Positions 1 through 5,585 of a DNA stretch of 5,878 nt are shown here, in pieces. The translations under genes and the position numbers were made by a program. The stretch lies in the NCBI GenBank assembly GCA_021741285.1, contig JAIOYD010000105.1:1-5878 (forward strand). The letters are read 5' to 3'. Origin of the DNA: Rickettsiaceae bacterium. GTDB lineage: Bacteria > Pseudomonadota > Alphaproteobacteria > Rickettsiales > Rickettsiaceae. Under the pieces are notes generated by a model, which was given only the letters and a program-made list of their open reading frames with translations, was not told where the DNA came from and ran no database searches. Positions within the stretch are counted from its first letter, which is position 1; the number at the start of each line of letters is the position of its first letter.

Positions 1-176
1 AATTTCAAAATATCTTTGGCAAAACTCCGAGTTCATGGTTTGCTAGTTTTCAATTAAATGGGATTCCCGATAGTAGATTACTTAGTTTAAACAGTACAAA
101 TAAAGGAAGTTTGCGCCATTTTTTAGCGAAATTTCCAGATGATCCTGATTTACAGAATTACTTAATTAACAATTAA
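1..176 (+). CDS. C-terminal fragment of an unrecognised protein (5' end outside window)
   Basis: A reading frame enters from the left edge. Its first complete codon is at position 3 and it runs open for 57 codons to a TAA at 174-176. The other two forward frames close early (TAG at 45-47, TAA at 55-57), which supports this one. The visible tail is soluble-looking, with no membrane segment. It contains SSWFASFQLNG, then SLRHFLAKFPDDPDLQNYL, and ends in INN. I do not recognise the family and assign no function. It is on the same strand as the genes that follow, but the 360-bp spacer after it suggests it ends an earlier transcription unit. Coding status is likely but rests on a short open frame. 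Confidence 0.55.
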   Translation, partial: FQNIFGKTPSSWFASFQLNGIPDSRLLSLNSTNKGSLRHFLAKFPDDPDLQNYLINN

Positions 177-263
177 TCATAACTATTCAGGCCCTTCCTT
201 AGTTTACGTCACCTCGGCAGATAATGCATATAAGTAATTACGTTTTTACATAATTCAATAGCC

Positions 264-409
264 TAAGTGACTGTGAAAGTATTCTTTTTATAGCAAAGAG
301 TACCCAAAGAGAATAAAGGATTAGAAAAAAGCCCTCAACCCTTTATGCCTTTTGGATACCCTTTTACACAAGAGGTAAGCTAAAATCATAATACTTTCAT
401 AGTCACGTA
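264..409. mobile_element. MITE-like long imperfect hairpin with about 20-bp terminal inverted repeats
   Basis: The outer arms at 264-283 and 390-409 are reverse complements at 18 of 20 positions (left arm TAAGTGACTGTGAAAGTATT). TAGC at 291-294 pairs with GCTA at 379-382 in the same register. An inner pair, 300-319 and 340-359, matches at about 16 of 20 positions but around a centre shifted by 7 bp, so the right side carries a bulge of about 14 nt. The whole unit can fold into one long stem and contains no ORF. A TA dinucleotide sits at each outer edge (264-265 and 408-409), as expected if a TA target was duplicated by an IS630/Tc1-like transposase. TA is common in such AT-rich DNA, so that point is weak. 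It could instead act as a transcriptional hairpin between two units. Confidence 0.6.
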
Positions 410-453
410 AATAATCAGGTATAAGTTTTGGTATATTTTTAAAACGTAACTCG

Positions 454-482
454 TTGAAAAAAACTGTTGCGCCAAATAATTT
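454..482 (+). promoter_or_regulatory. Possible sigma-70-type promoter for the radical SAM gene
   Basis: TTGAAA at 454-459 (5 of 6 to the -35 consensus) is followed after 17 bp by TAATTT at 477-482, which keeps the three most conserved -10 bases. Transcription would start near 489, leaving a leader of about 48 nt before the ATG at 537. In DNA this AT-rich such matches arise easily by chance, so it is only a candidate. Confidence 0.3.
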
Positions 483-525
483 AGCTGATTACTCAAATGA
501 TAATTCACTACTAACAAACTATATT

Positions 526-529
526 GGAA
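526..529 (+). promoter_or_regulatory. Weak ribosome binding site for the radical SAM gene
   Basis: GGAA lies 7 nt upstream of the ATG at 537 and is the only purine-rich match in the expected window. It supports the chosen start but is short. Confidence 0.45.
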
Positions 530-536
530 AATAAAA

Positions 537-2147
537 ATGACCTCAGAACGAAATATTCAAAAAGTTTTGTTTGTTGTAATGCCTTATTTACTTGAAAGAA
601 ATGAAGCCAAAAATAAGCTAAAAAGTAGCAGTTTTAAAGCATTTCCTTATGGGTTGCTTTCAATTGTTACATACATTGAAAATAAGATGAAAGGTCAAGC
701 CAAAATGAAAATAATAGATTGTAATTTCACTACAAATTATAATCTATCTTATTTAGATGAATTAGAACAAGAGCTTATTAATTTTTCACCTGATATTATA
801 GGGTTATCAATGATGTTTGATAATTCTTATGATTATCTGTCTGACGTATGCAGTGTCATAAAAAAAAATAATGCGGATGCCTTGATACTCTTAGGTGGAA
901 ATGCTGCATTTACCTCATATTCTAATATTATTAATGAGCAGGAATATATTGATGCGATTTGTTATGATGAAGGAGAAATTCCATTTTTTAATCTTTTAAA
1001 TGCGAAAAATAAAAAAGATTTTCTTCAATCAAGCCCCTCATGGGTAACGAGAAAATCCTTGGAAGATGGAAAAAAACCAGTAAAAAGTCATGTTGAAGAC
1101 CTTGATGAAATGATTGATATAAATTACAACTATGTTGATATTTCTGGCTATTCTATGCAAGAGGGTTTTTCTCCTTACGCTGATTTATCAGAAAAAAAGA
1201 ATCAATTTTTTATTGTGACATCTCGAGGCTGTCCTTTTAAGTGTACATTTTGTTGGAAGTCAGCTGATAGTGATAAGAGTATGCGGTATGCTTCGATTAA
1301 TAATATTCGTGCACATTTACAGCGATTAATTAATGATCATGAATTAAATGTCTTAACTATCTATGATGATCAGCTTTTATTTAATAAAAAATGGGCGAAA
1401 GATCTTTTCCGCATGCTGGCTGAGTTTAATATCCGAGTTGAATGTCCAAATGGATTGACTGTTACATACATTGACGATGAAATGGCGGAGGTTATGCGAG
1501 CTGCAGGAGTTGATACTGTCAATTTGGCTATTGAGTCAGGCTCACCTTATGTACTTAACAAATTAATAAAAAAACCATTGAAGGTTGAGAAAATTGGAGT
1601 TGTTGTTGAAAAGCTTCGTAAATTTGATTTCTGGATTCATGGTTATTTTGTTTCTGGCATGCCAGGAGAGACCGATGAACACCGAGAAGAAACGGTTCAA
1701 TTAATAAAAAATGTGGGGTTGGATTGGGCGGGGTTTAGTCTCGCCCTTCCTTCAAGAGGTAGTAAATTATGGGAGCTTTGTATTGACAATGGCTATATTG
1801 ATAAAGATATGCCAATAGGTAGTTTAGTTGCTGGAAAGTATATTATTAATACAGGCGATTATTCAGTAGACTATGTGGCGAAGAAGACGTATTTGATGAA
1901 TTTAGATGTTAATTTTGTAAATAATCACCGTATGAAAATAGGTGACTTTGAATTTGCCTACAAGATATTCAGAGATGTTGTTAGGCGTTATGATAATCAT
2001 GCTTTCGCGTATTATTATATGGCAGAAGCTTTAGAAAAAATGGGAAAAGAATCATTAAAAGAGAGGCAATTAGTAAAAAAAATTGTTGAACATGACGGAG
2101 TTTGGAGGGATTATTTCGCATATTTCAATATTGGAAATATTTTTTAA
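537..2147 (+). CDS. B12-binding-type radical SAM enzyme with TPR-like C-terminal tail
   Basis: The 536-residue protein has the order expected of cobalamin-type radical SAM enzymes (the BchE-like and class B methylase group). The N-terminal alpha/beta region, roughly residues 8-150, includes DIIGLS (86-91), LILLGGNAAF (116-125) and YDEGE (143-147), which look like the B12-binding fold. The radical SAM core starts at TSRGCPFKCTFCW, with iron-sulfur ligands C232, C236 and C239 in CxxxCxxC spacing. It continues with AIESGS (331-336) and SGMPGETDE (373-381). Residues about 466-515 (GDFEFAYKIFRDVVRRY and the next helix) resemble a TPR hairpin, possibly a partner-binding tail. It is probably cytosolic and may methylate or rearrange an unreactive carbon of a sugar or metabolite. 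The substrate is not readable, and some family members do not bind cobalamin. It begins the gene set and is followed after 44 bp by the first FkbM gene. Confidence 0.88.
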   Translation: MTSERNIQKVLFVVMPYLLERNEAKNKLKSSSFKAFPYGLLSIVTYIENKMKGQAKMKIIDCNFTTNYNLSYLDELEQELINFSPDIIGLSMMFDNSYDYLSDVCSVIKKNNADALILLGGNAAFTSYSNIINEQEYIDAICYDEGEIPFFNLLNAKNKKDFLQSSPSWVTRKSLEDGKKPVKSHVEDLDEMIDINYNYVDISGYSMQEGFSPYADLSEKKNQFFIVTSRGCPFKCTFCWKSADSDKSMRYASINNIRAHLQRLINDHELNVLTIYDDQLLFNKKWAKDLFRMLAEFNIRVECPNGLTVTYIDDEMAEVMRAAGVDTVNLAIESGSPYVLNKLIKKPLKVEKIGVVVEKLRKFDFWIHGYFVSGMPGETDEHREETVQLIKNVGLDWAGFSLALPSRGSKLWELCIDNGYIDKDMPIGSLVAGKYIINTGDYSVDYVAKKTYLMNLDVNFVNNHRMKIGDFEFAYKIFRDVVRRYDNHAFAYYYMAEALEKMGKESLKERQLVKKIVEHDGVWRDYFAYFNIGNIF

Positions 2148-2191
2148 ACTTAATGCTTTTAATATGCAGACTTAAGTGACTTTTAGTATCA

Positions 2192-3367
2192 ATGTCTAGA
2201 TTTTTAGAAACAATAAATAAATTTGAAGCAATTTCTCTTTTAGCAAAAATTGCAGAAGATAGTGTATGTTCTTTGCCGCATATACTTAACAGGTCAATTA
2301 TGTTTTATGGTGCAGGTAATTTAGGCAGAATGGCAAAAGAGTATTTCGAAAGCTTAGGGGTAACAATAGAAATAATTGTTGATTATAATGCAAAAAGTAT
2401 TCAAAAAAATTCCTATTGGGATGATGTAACATTATTATCACCTGATGAAGTAACTGTTAAACAACGTCAAGAAATGCTATTAGCTGTAACAATTGTCAAT
2501 GTTCCTTATGTACCTTTAGCGACCAAATTACGGAACGCGGGTTGGTTAAATGTTGTCCCTTTTTATGATATTACTGAGGGATTTCGTCATTGTCACCCCC
2601 TTTCTAATGGTTGGGTTGCTCCGCCCTTCTTGTCAACAGATATTGAAAATATACAGAAAGTTTTAGAACATTGGGGGGATGATATATCCAGAGCTCATCA
2701 TCTTCAGTTTATTGCTTGGCGACGATTACGGCAAGAATGGTCTTTTTCAGATGCCCTAATTACTATCGAAAATCGTTTTTTTATTCCAGAGGTTGTTTCG
2801 TTATTAACCGATGATGAAGTGTTTGTGGATGTAGGTGCGCATTTTGGTAGCGTTACAGAGAGTTTTATAAAGAGAGTTAACGCTCGGTTTAAGCATATTT
2901 GGGCTATTGAGCCAGATGCCGATAATAGAATGAATTTACTTGCAACGATTGATACTTATTCGGTTGATATTAAAAAACGTATCTCTGTTTTACCGATTGC
3001 GCTGGCAGATAAATCATGTACTAAAAAATTTCAGGCTGGATTGGGTTATGCTTCGCAATTTTTTGATTTTGGTGTCGAGGTAGAGTGTCTGACACTAGAT
3101 AGCTTAGATATTTCGCCAACATTTATTAAACTTCATGTTGAAGGTGCTGAATTGATCGTATTGCAAGGCGCAATCAAAACGATTGAACGCTGTCGCCCTA
3201 TTATAGCTGTAACGACATATCATAATGCAGATGGTTTATGGGTACTTCCTAAGTGGTTATATGAAAACTTGGGTAATTATGTTTTAGTAATGCGGCTTCA
3301 TAGTTGGTGTGGTACAGGGGCGGTTGTTTATGCCATTCCTAGAGAACGACAATATTGTAAGGATTAG
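2192..3367 (+). CDS. FkbM-family methyltransferase with N-terminal Rossmann-like module (copy 1)
   Basis: The 391-residue protein has two parts. Residues about 33-125 form a Rossmann-like module with MFYGAGNLGRMAKEYF (37-52) and IIVDYNA (61-67), resembling small nucleotide-binding domains fused to sugar-modifying enzymes. Residues about 205-385 are an FkbM-type SAM methyltransferase domain: VFVDVGAHFGS (210-220) as the SAM loop, AIEPDADN (238-245) with the acidic ribose-binding residue, LTLDSL (300-305), FIKLHVEGAEL (311-321) and TTYHN (341-345). FkbM proteins usually O-methylate sugars or polyketides. The family's KxDxEG motif here reads KLHVEG, with His315 (codon CAT) where Asp is usual. 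No clear Shine-Dalgarno precedes 2192. An in-frame ATG at 2300 has AGG 6 nt upstream but would remove the N-terminal helix, so 2192 is kept by analogy with the next gene. That gene, its homologue along the whole length, starts 6 bp after this stop. Confidence 0.88.
   Translation: MSRFLETINKFEAISLLAKIAEDSVCSLPHILNRSIMFYGAGNLGRMAKEYFESLGVTIEIIVDYNAKSIQKNSYWDDVTLLSPDEVTVKQRQEMLLAVTIVNVPYVPLATKLRNAGWLNVVPFYDITEGFRHCHPLSNGWVAPPFLSTDIENIQKVLEHWGDDISRAHHLQFIAWRRLRQEWSFSDALITIENRFFIPEVVSLLTDDEVFVDVGAHFGSVTESFIKRVNARFKHIWAIEPDADNRMNLLATIDTYSVDIKKRISVLPIALADKSCTKKFQAGLGYASQFFDFGVEVECLTLDSLDISPTFIKLHVEGAELIVLQGAIKTIERCRPIIAVTTYHNADGLWVLPKWLYENLGNYVLVMRLHSWCGTGAVVYAIPRERQYCKD
3358..3363 (+). promoter_or_regulatory. 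Ribosome binding site for the second FkbM gene
   Basis: TAAGGA lies inside the last codons of the upstream gene, 10 nt before the ATG at 3374. Its position within the preceding coding region, with only 6 bp between stop and start, suggests translational coupling of the two FkbM genes. Confidence 0.55.
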
Positions 3368-3373
3368 ATTGGT

Positions 3374-4528
3374 ATGGATCATAGTGAATTATTCAGGAGA
3401 TTAATTGATGCGAAGACACCCAATGATATTTTGGGTATAAGTGAAATTGTGTCTGATAAAGCAGCAAAAATGCATAGTAATTTTTCTGCCGAGGATGTTT
3501 TATATTCGGCAAAATCTGTGGTTATTTACGGAGCTGGTGCGTTTGCTCGAAAGGTTTTAAATTCATGGAGAAATAGGATGCCTGCTGTGGTGGCATTAGT
3601 CGATAGTAATGCTAATAAACAAGGAACAGTTTTGCATGGGGTGTCGGTTTTTGCACCATCAGAACTTTTAAGCTCTTTTTACGGTGCAACAGTTGTTGTT
3701 GCCGCTATGGAAACATTTAGCATCGAATATGAATTAAGATATTTAGGTATAACTCCATTATTTGCAGAACATGATGGTTCAGTCGGATACCATCCTGGCA
3801 GTTGGATTGTGCGGCATCCTGATCTATTTAATAATGTTTTTGAAATTTTATCTGATGAATTATCTCGATTTGTCCTTCTTTCTATGATCAAAGCCAGAAT
3901 GTTTCAAAACTTCAATTTTCTTATGAAAGGAAACTGGTTCGCAGTTGAATGTACATCACACCCTCAATATTTTCCATCTGACATTATAAAAGTAACAGAA
4001 GACGAGTTTTTCATCGATTGCGGGGCTTTTGATGGTGATACGGTAGTTGATTTTGTCTCCTTAGTATGGCGATCAAATATAAAAAATTGGCATGCCATAG
4101 CTATTGAAGCAGATGAGGAAAATGCGAGAATAGCGCGTACCAATTTAGCAAATTATGGCATTAATAATATTTCCGTTTTAAATGGTGTTTTGGGTTTCGA
4201 TAAAGATGTTGAAATTCTTCATAATTGCAGAATAAATGGAAATTTTTATTGTGGAAATGAAATGAATTTGGATGATTTTTCATATAAGTTACCGATAACT
4301 TTTATAAAAATGGATATTGAAGGGGCGGAATTAAATGCATTGCGTTTAGGAAAAAAATTAATATCAAAAGATAAACCAAAATTAGCAATTTGTATTTATC
4401 ACAAAACAGAAGACTTACTGAATATTCCTTTTTATTTATGGACAGAGTATCCATATTATTCTTTATTTATGCGACATCATCGTTCCGGATCGCTTTGGGA
4501 AACCGTTTGTTATGCGATACCCTCTTGA
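3374..4528 (+). CDS. FkbM-family methyltransferase with N-terminal Rossmann-like module (copy 2)
   Basis: The 384-residue protein repeats the architecture of its upstream neighbour. The N-terminal Rossmann-like module has SVVIYGAGAFARKVL (48-62) and ALVDSNANKQG (74-84). The FkbM methyltransferase domain has FFIDCGAFDGDT (212-223), AIEADEEN (243-250), FIKMDIEGAEL (310-320) and ICIYHKTEDL (339-348). Both proteins also share a C-terminal stretch with an MRxH motif and end in YAIP (379-382 here). This copy keeps the canonical Asp in KMDIEG, unlike copy 1. No signal peptide or membrane segment is visible, so it is probably cytosolic. The likely role is SAM-dependent O-methylation of a glycan or metabolite. 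The shared layout indicates an old tandem duplication, and the divergence suggests different acceptor positions or a catalytic pair. The TGA stop (4526-4528) overlaps the direct repeat bounding the miniature element that follows. Confidence 0.9.
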   Translation: MDHSELFRRLIDAKTPNDILGISEIVSDKAAKMHSNFSAEDVLYSAKSVVIYGAGAFARKVLNSWRNRMPAVVALVDSNANKQGTVLHGVSVFAPSELLSSFYGATVVVAAMETFSIEYELRYLGITPLFAEHDGSVGYHPGSWIVRHPDLFNNVFEILSDELSRFVLLSMIKARMFQNFNFLMKGNWFAVECTSHPQYFPSDIIKVTEDEFFIDCGAFDGDTVVDFVSLVWRSNIKNWHAIAIEADEENARIARTNLANYGINNISVLNGVLGFDKDVEILHNCRINGNFYCGNEMNLDDFSYKLPITFIKMDIEGAELNALRLGKKLISKDKPKLAICIYHKTEDLLNIPFYLWTEYPYYSLFMRHHRSGSLWETVCYAIPS

Positions 4529-4533
4529 GTTAT
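4526..4533. repeat. Left copy of 8-bp direct repeat (probable target-site duplication)
   Basis: TGAGTTAT here is repeated exactly at 4676-4683, and the two copies directly abut the inverted termini of the intervening element. Its first three bases are the stop codon of the second FkbM gene, so the insertion left that protein intact. Confidence 0.65.
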
Positions 4534-4675
4534 CCTAATTAGCAAGATAAGTCATATCGGCAGGGCTTGCCGATATCCAATTTCGAGTCGCCTCCGTGGC
4601 TTCTGGATTCCAGCAATATCCATCCTTACAGGGATGACGATTTTGGCGTTAGCTGAAAGCATTTTGCTAATCAGC
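4534..4675. mobile_element. Miniature inverted-repeat element (MITE-like), 142 bp
   Basis: The termini 4534-4547 (CCTAATTAGCAAGA) and 4662-4675 are inverted repeats matching at 11 of 14 positions, including an 8-bp core ATTAGCAA. Perfect 8-bp direct repeats flank both ends, the classic mark of transposition. Inside are a perfect 9-bp stem (4554-4562 with 4568-4576) and a right-end hairpin (4651-4656 with 4671-4676, plus an inner AGCA/TGCT pair). The element is visibly more GC-rich than its neighbours and encodes no plausible protein, so it would need a transposase supplied from elsewhere. An 8-bp duplication fits several IS families and does not identify one. Its CTGGATTCCAGC and CAGGGATGACGA segments resemble dispersed extragenic repeats common in proteobacteria. 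It separates the second FkbM gene from the CmcI-family gene. Confidence 0.7.
4554..4576. repeat. Perfect 9-bp hairpin inside the miniature element
   Basis: ATATCGGCA (4554-4562) and TGCCGATAT (4568-4576) are perfect reverse complements around a 5-nt loop GGGCT. No T-run follows, so it does not read as an intrinsic terminator. In a read-through transcript it could stabilise the upstream mRNA end or slow polymerase. Confidence 0.7.
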
Positions 4676-4683
4676 TGAGTTAT
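4676..4683. repeat. Right copy of 8-bp direct repeat (probable target-site duplication)
   Basis: TGAGTTAT is identical to 4526-4533 and sits directly outside the right inverted terminus of the 142-bp element. Only 21 bp separate it from the preferred start at 4705. Confidence 0.65.
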
Positions 4684-4691
4684 TAAAATAT

Positions 4692-4696
4692 GAAGG
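4692..4696 (+). promoter_or_regulatory. Ribosome binding site that decides the start of the CmcI-family gene
   Basis: GAAGG is placed 8 nt before the ATG at 4705, near-ideal spacing. It overlaps the first codons that would be used from the earlier in-frame ATG at 4690, which has no purine-rich site of its own. This favours 4705 as the true start. Confidence 0.6.
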
Positions 4697-4704
4697 TTAA
4701 CGAA

Positions 4705-5523
4705 ATGAATGATCAAAAAAAATTTAATGAATTTGTACAATCAAATATACTAAGTATTGGATATGATAGAGACTTCATTGGATTGTCAAATATTTGGGTA
4801 AGAGAGTCAATTAATCACAATTATGCACAAAATTTTATTTGGCTTGGTAGACCTGTTATTCAAGTGCCAACGGATATCTATGCAATTCAGGAACTGGTTT
4901 GGAAAATAAAACCAGATTTAATTCTTGAAACAGGAATAGCCAGAGGCGGATCTCTTATTTTAAGTGCTTCATTACTCGCGTTGCTTGATTATAGTGAAGC
5001 TATTGAACAAGGATTAATTTTTGATCCATCAAAGTCTCAGCGTAAAGTGTTGGGTATTGATATTGATATTCGTGCTCATAACAGAAAGGCAATAGAACGG
5101 CATCCTATGGCGCATTTGATTAAAATGATAGAAGGCTCATCGATTGATAAAGCTGTTATTGATCAGGTTAATACTTTTGCATCAAATTATAAGCGCGTAT
5201 TAGTCTTTCTTGATTCCAATCATACCCATGATCATGTACTTGCTGAGTTGGAAGCGTATGCGCCATTAGTAAGCCAGGACAGCTATTGTGTCGTTTGGGA
5301 TACGGGGGTTGAAGATTTGCCGGATGGTTTTGTGACCAATCGTCCCTGGGGTAAAGGAAATAATCCAAAGACTGCTGTTTTTGCTTATCTCGAAAAACTT
5401 GAAAATACTTGTATTCAAGCCAATGATGGAAATCGTTTGTTATTCGAAATAGATAAAATGATTGAGCATAAAATTGCGATAACAGCTTCTCCTGATGGTT
5501 TTTTAAGAAGGCGTGATTTATAA
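4705..5523 (+). CDS. CmcI / cephalosporin-hydroxylase-family protein (probable SAM-dependent methyltransferase)
   Basis: This is a protein of 272 residues from 4705, or 277 from the in-frame ATG at 4690. Numbering here is from 4690. Family hallmarks appear in order: WLGRPVIQVPTD (51-62), DLILETGIARGGSLI (76-90) as the SAM-binding glycine loop, VLGIDIDIRAHN (120-131), VFLDSNHTHDHVLAELE (172-188) and RPWGKGNNPKTAV (218-230), with a basic end FLRRRDL. The family is named after CmcI of cephamycin biosynthesis, whose structure is a class I methyltransferase fold. Relatives include sugar O-methyltransferases of glycan pathways, so methylation is likelier than hydroxylation here. Start 4705 is preferred because of the Shine-Dalgarno at 4692-4696 and because it begins just before the conserved N-terminal region. 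The 142-bp element lies between it and the FkbM pair, and a radical SAM gene follows after 62 bp. Confidence 0.88.
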   Translation: MNDQKKFNEFVQSNILSIGYDRDFIGLSNIWVRESINHNYAQNFIWLGRPVIQVPTDIYAIQELVWKIKPDLILETGIARGGSLILSASLLALLDYSEAIEQGLIFDPSKSQRKVLGIDIDIRAHNRKAIERHPMAHLIKMIEGSSIDKAVIDQVNTFASNYKRVLVFLDSNHTHDHVLAELEAYAPLVSQDSYCVVWDTGVEDLPDGFVTNRPWGKGNNPKTAVFAYLEKLENTCIQANDGNRLLFEIDKMIEHKIAITASPDGFLRRRDL

Positions 5524-5574
5524 AAGTCAAATGATTTTTATTATTTGTAATTGTTAAAATCTTGCATTATATAA

Positions 5575-5578
5575 GAGG
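5575..5578 (+). promoter_or_regulatory. Strong ribosome binding site for the second radical SAM gene
   Basis: GAGG within AAGAGGTGA lies 7 nt before the ATG at 5586. It is the best Shine-Dalgarno match in the window and supports a real gene start even though the coding region is cut off. Confidence 0.7.
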
Positions 5579-5585
5579 TGAATTA

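Larger units (their letters stand above)
177..536. other. Gene-free spacer of 360 bp
   Basis: This AT-rich stretch separates the upstream fragment from the radical SAM gene. I find no convincing ORF, tRNA or other RNA gene on either strand. Its main content is the long inverted-repeat element at about 264-409. Positions 177-263 show no clear hairpin followed by a T-run, so no standard terminator is evident for the upstream gene. Positions 410-536 hold a possible promoter and the ribosome binding site of the next gene. Confidence 0.7.

Noticed and set aside
2173..2181. TAAGTGACT match to the end of the upstream hairpin element (264-272)
   Set aside because: The shared block is only about 9 bp with no second arm nearby, so it is within chance expectation.
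3679..3891. Open frame of 70 codons on the minus strand
   Set aside because: It lies wholly inside the second FkbM gene, has no recognisable domain, and its composition fits an antisense shadow.
4554..4576. Intrinsic terminator after the FkbM pair
   Set aside because: The stem is perfect but no T-run follows, and it is better explained as an internal part of the transposed element.
4643..4671. Outward promoter within the miniature element (TTGGCG, 17 bp, GCTAAT)
   Set aside because: Each box matches only 4 of 6 consensus bases and the -10 lacks the key second-position A. It is too weak to annotate.
4552..4740. Open frame of 62 codons on the minus strand across the miniature element
   Set aside because: It spans the repeat element and the start of the CmcI-family gene. 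Its sequence is the translation of the inverted-repeat interior and has no domain or ribosome binding site support.
5168..5530. Open frame of 120 codons on the minus strand
   Set aside because: It is antisense to the well-supported CmcI-family gene and shows no recognisable motif.
5545..5573. Promoter before the second radical SAM gene (TTGTAA, 17 bp, TATATA)
   Set aside because: Both boxes are only 4 of 6, and transcription would begin at about the ribosome binding site, leaving almost no leader. Such matches are frequent in AT-rich spacers.
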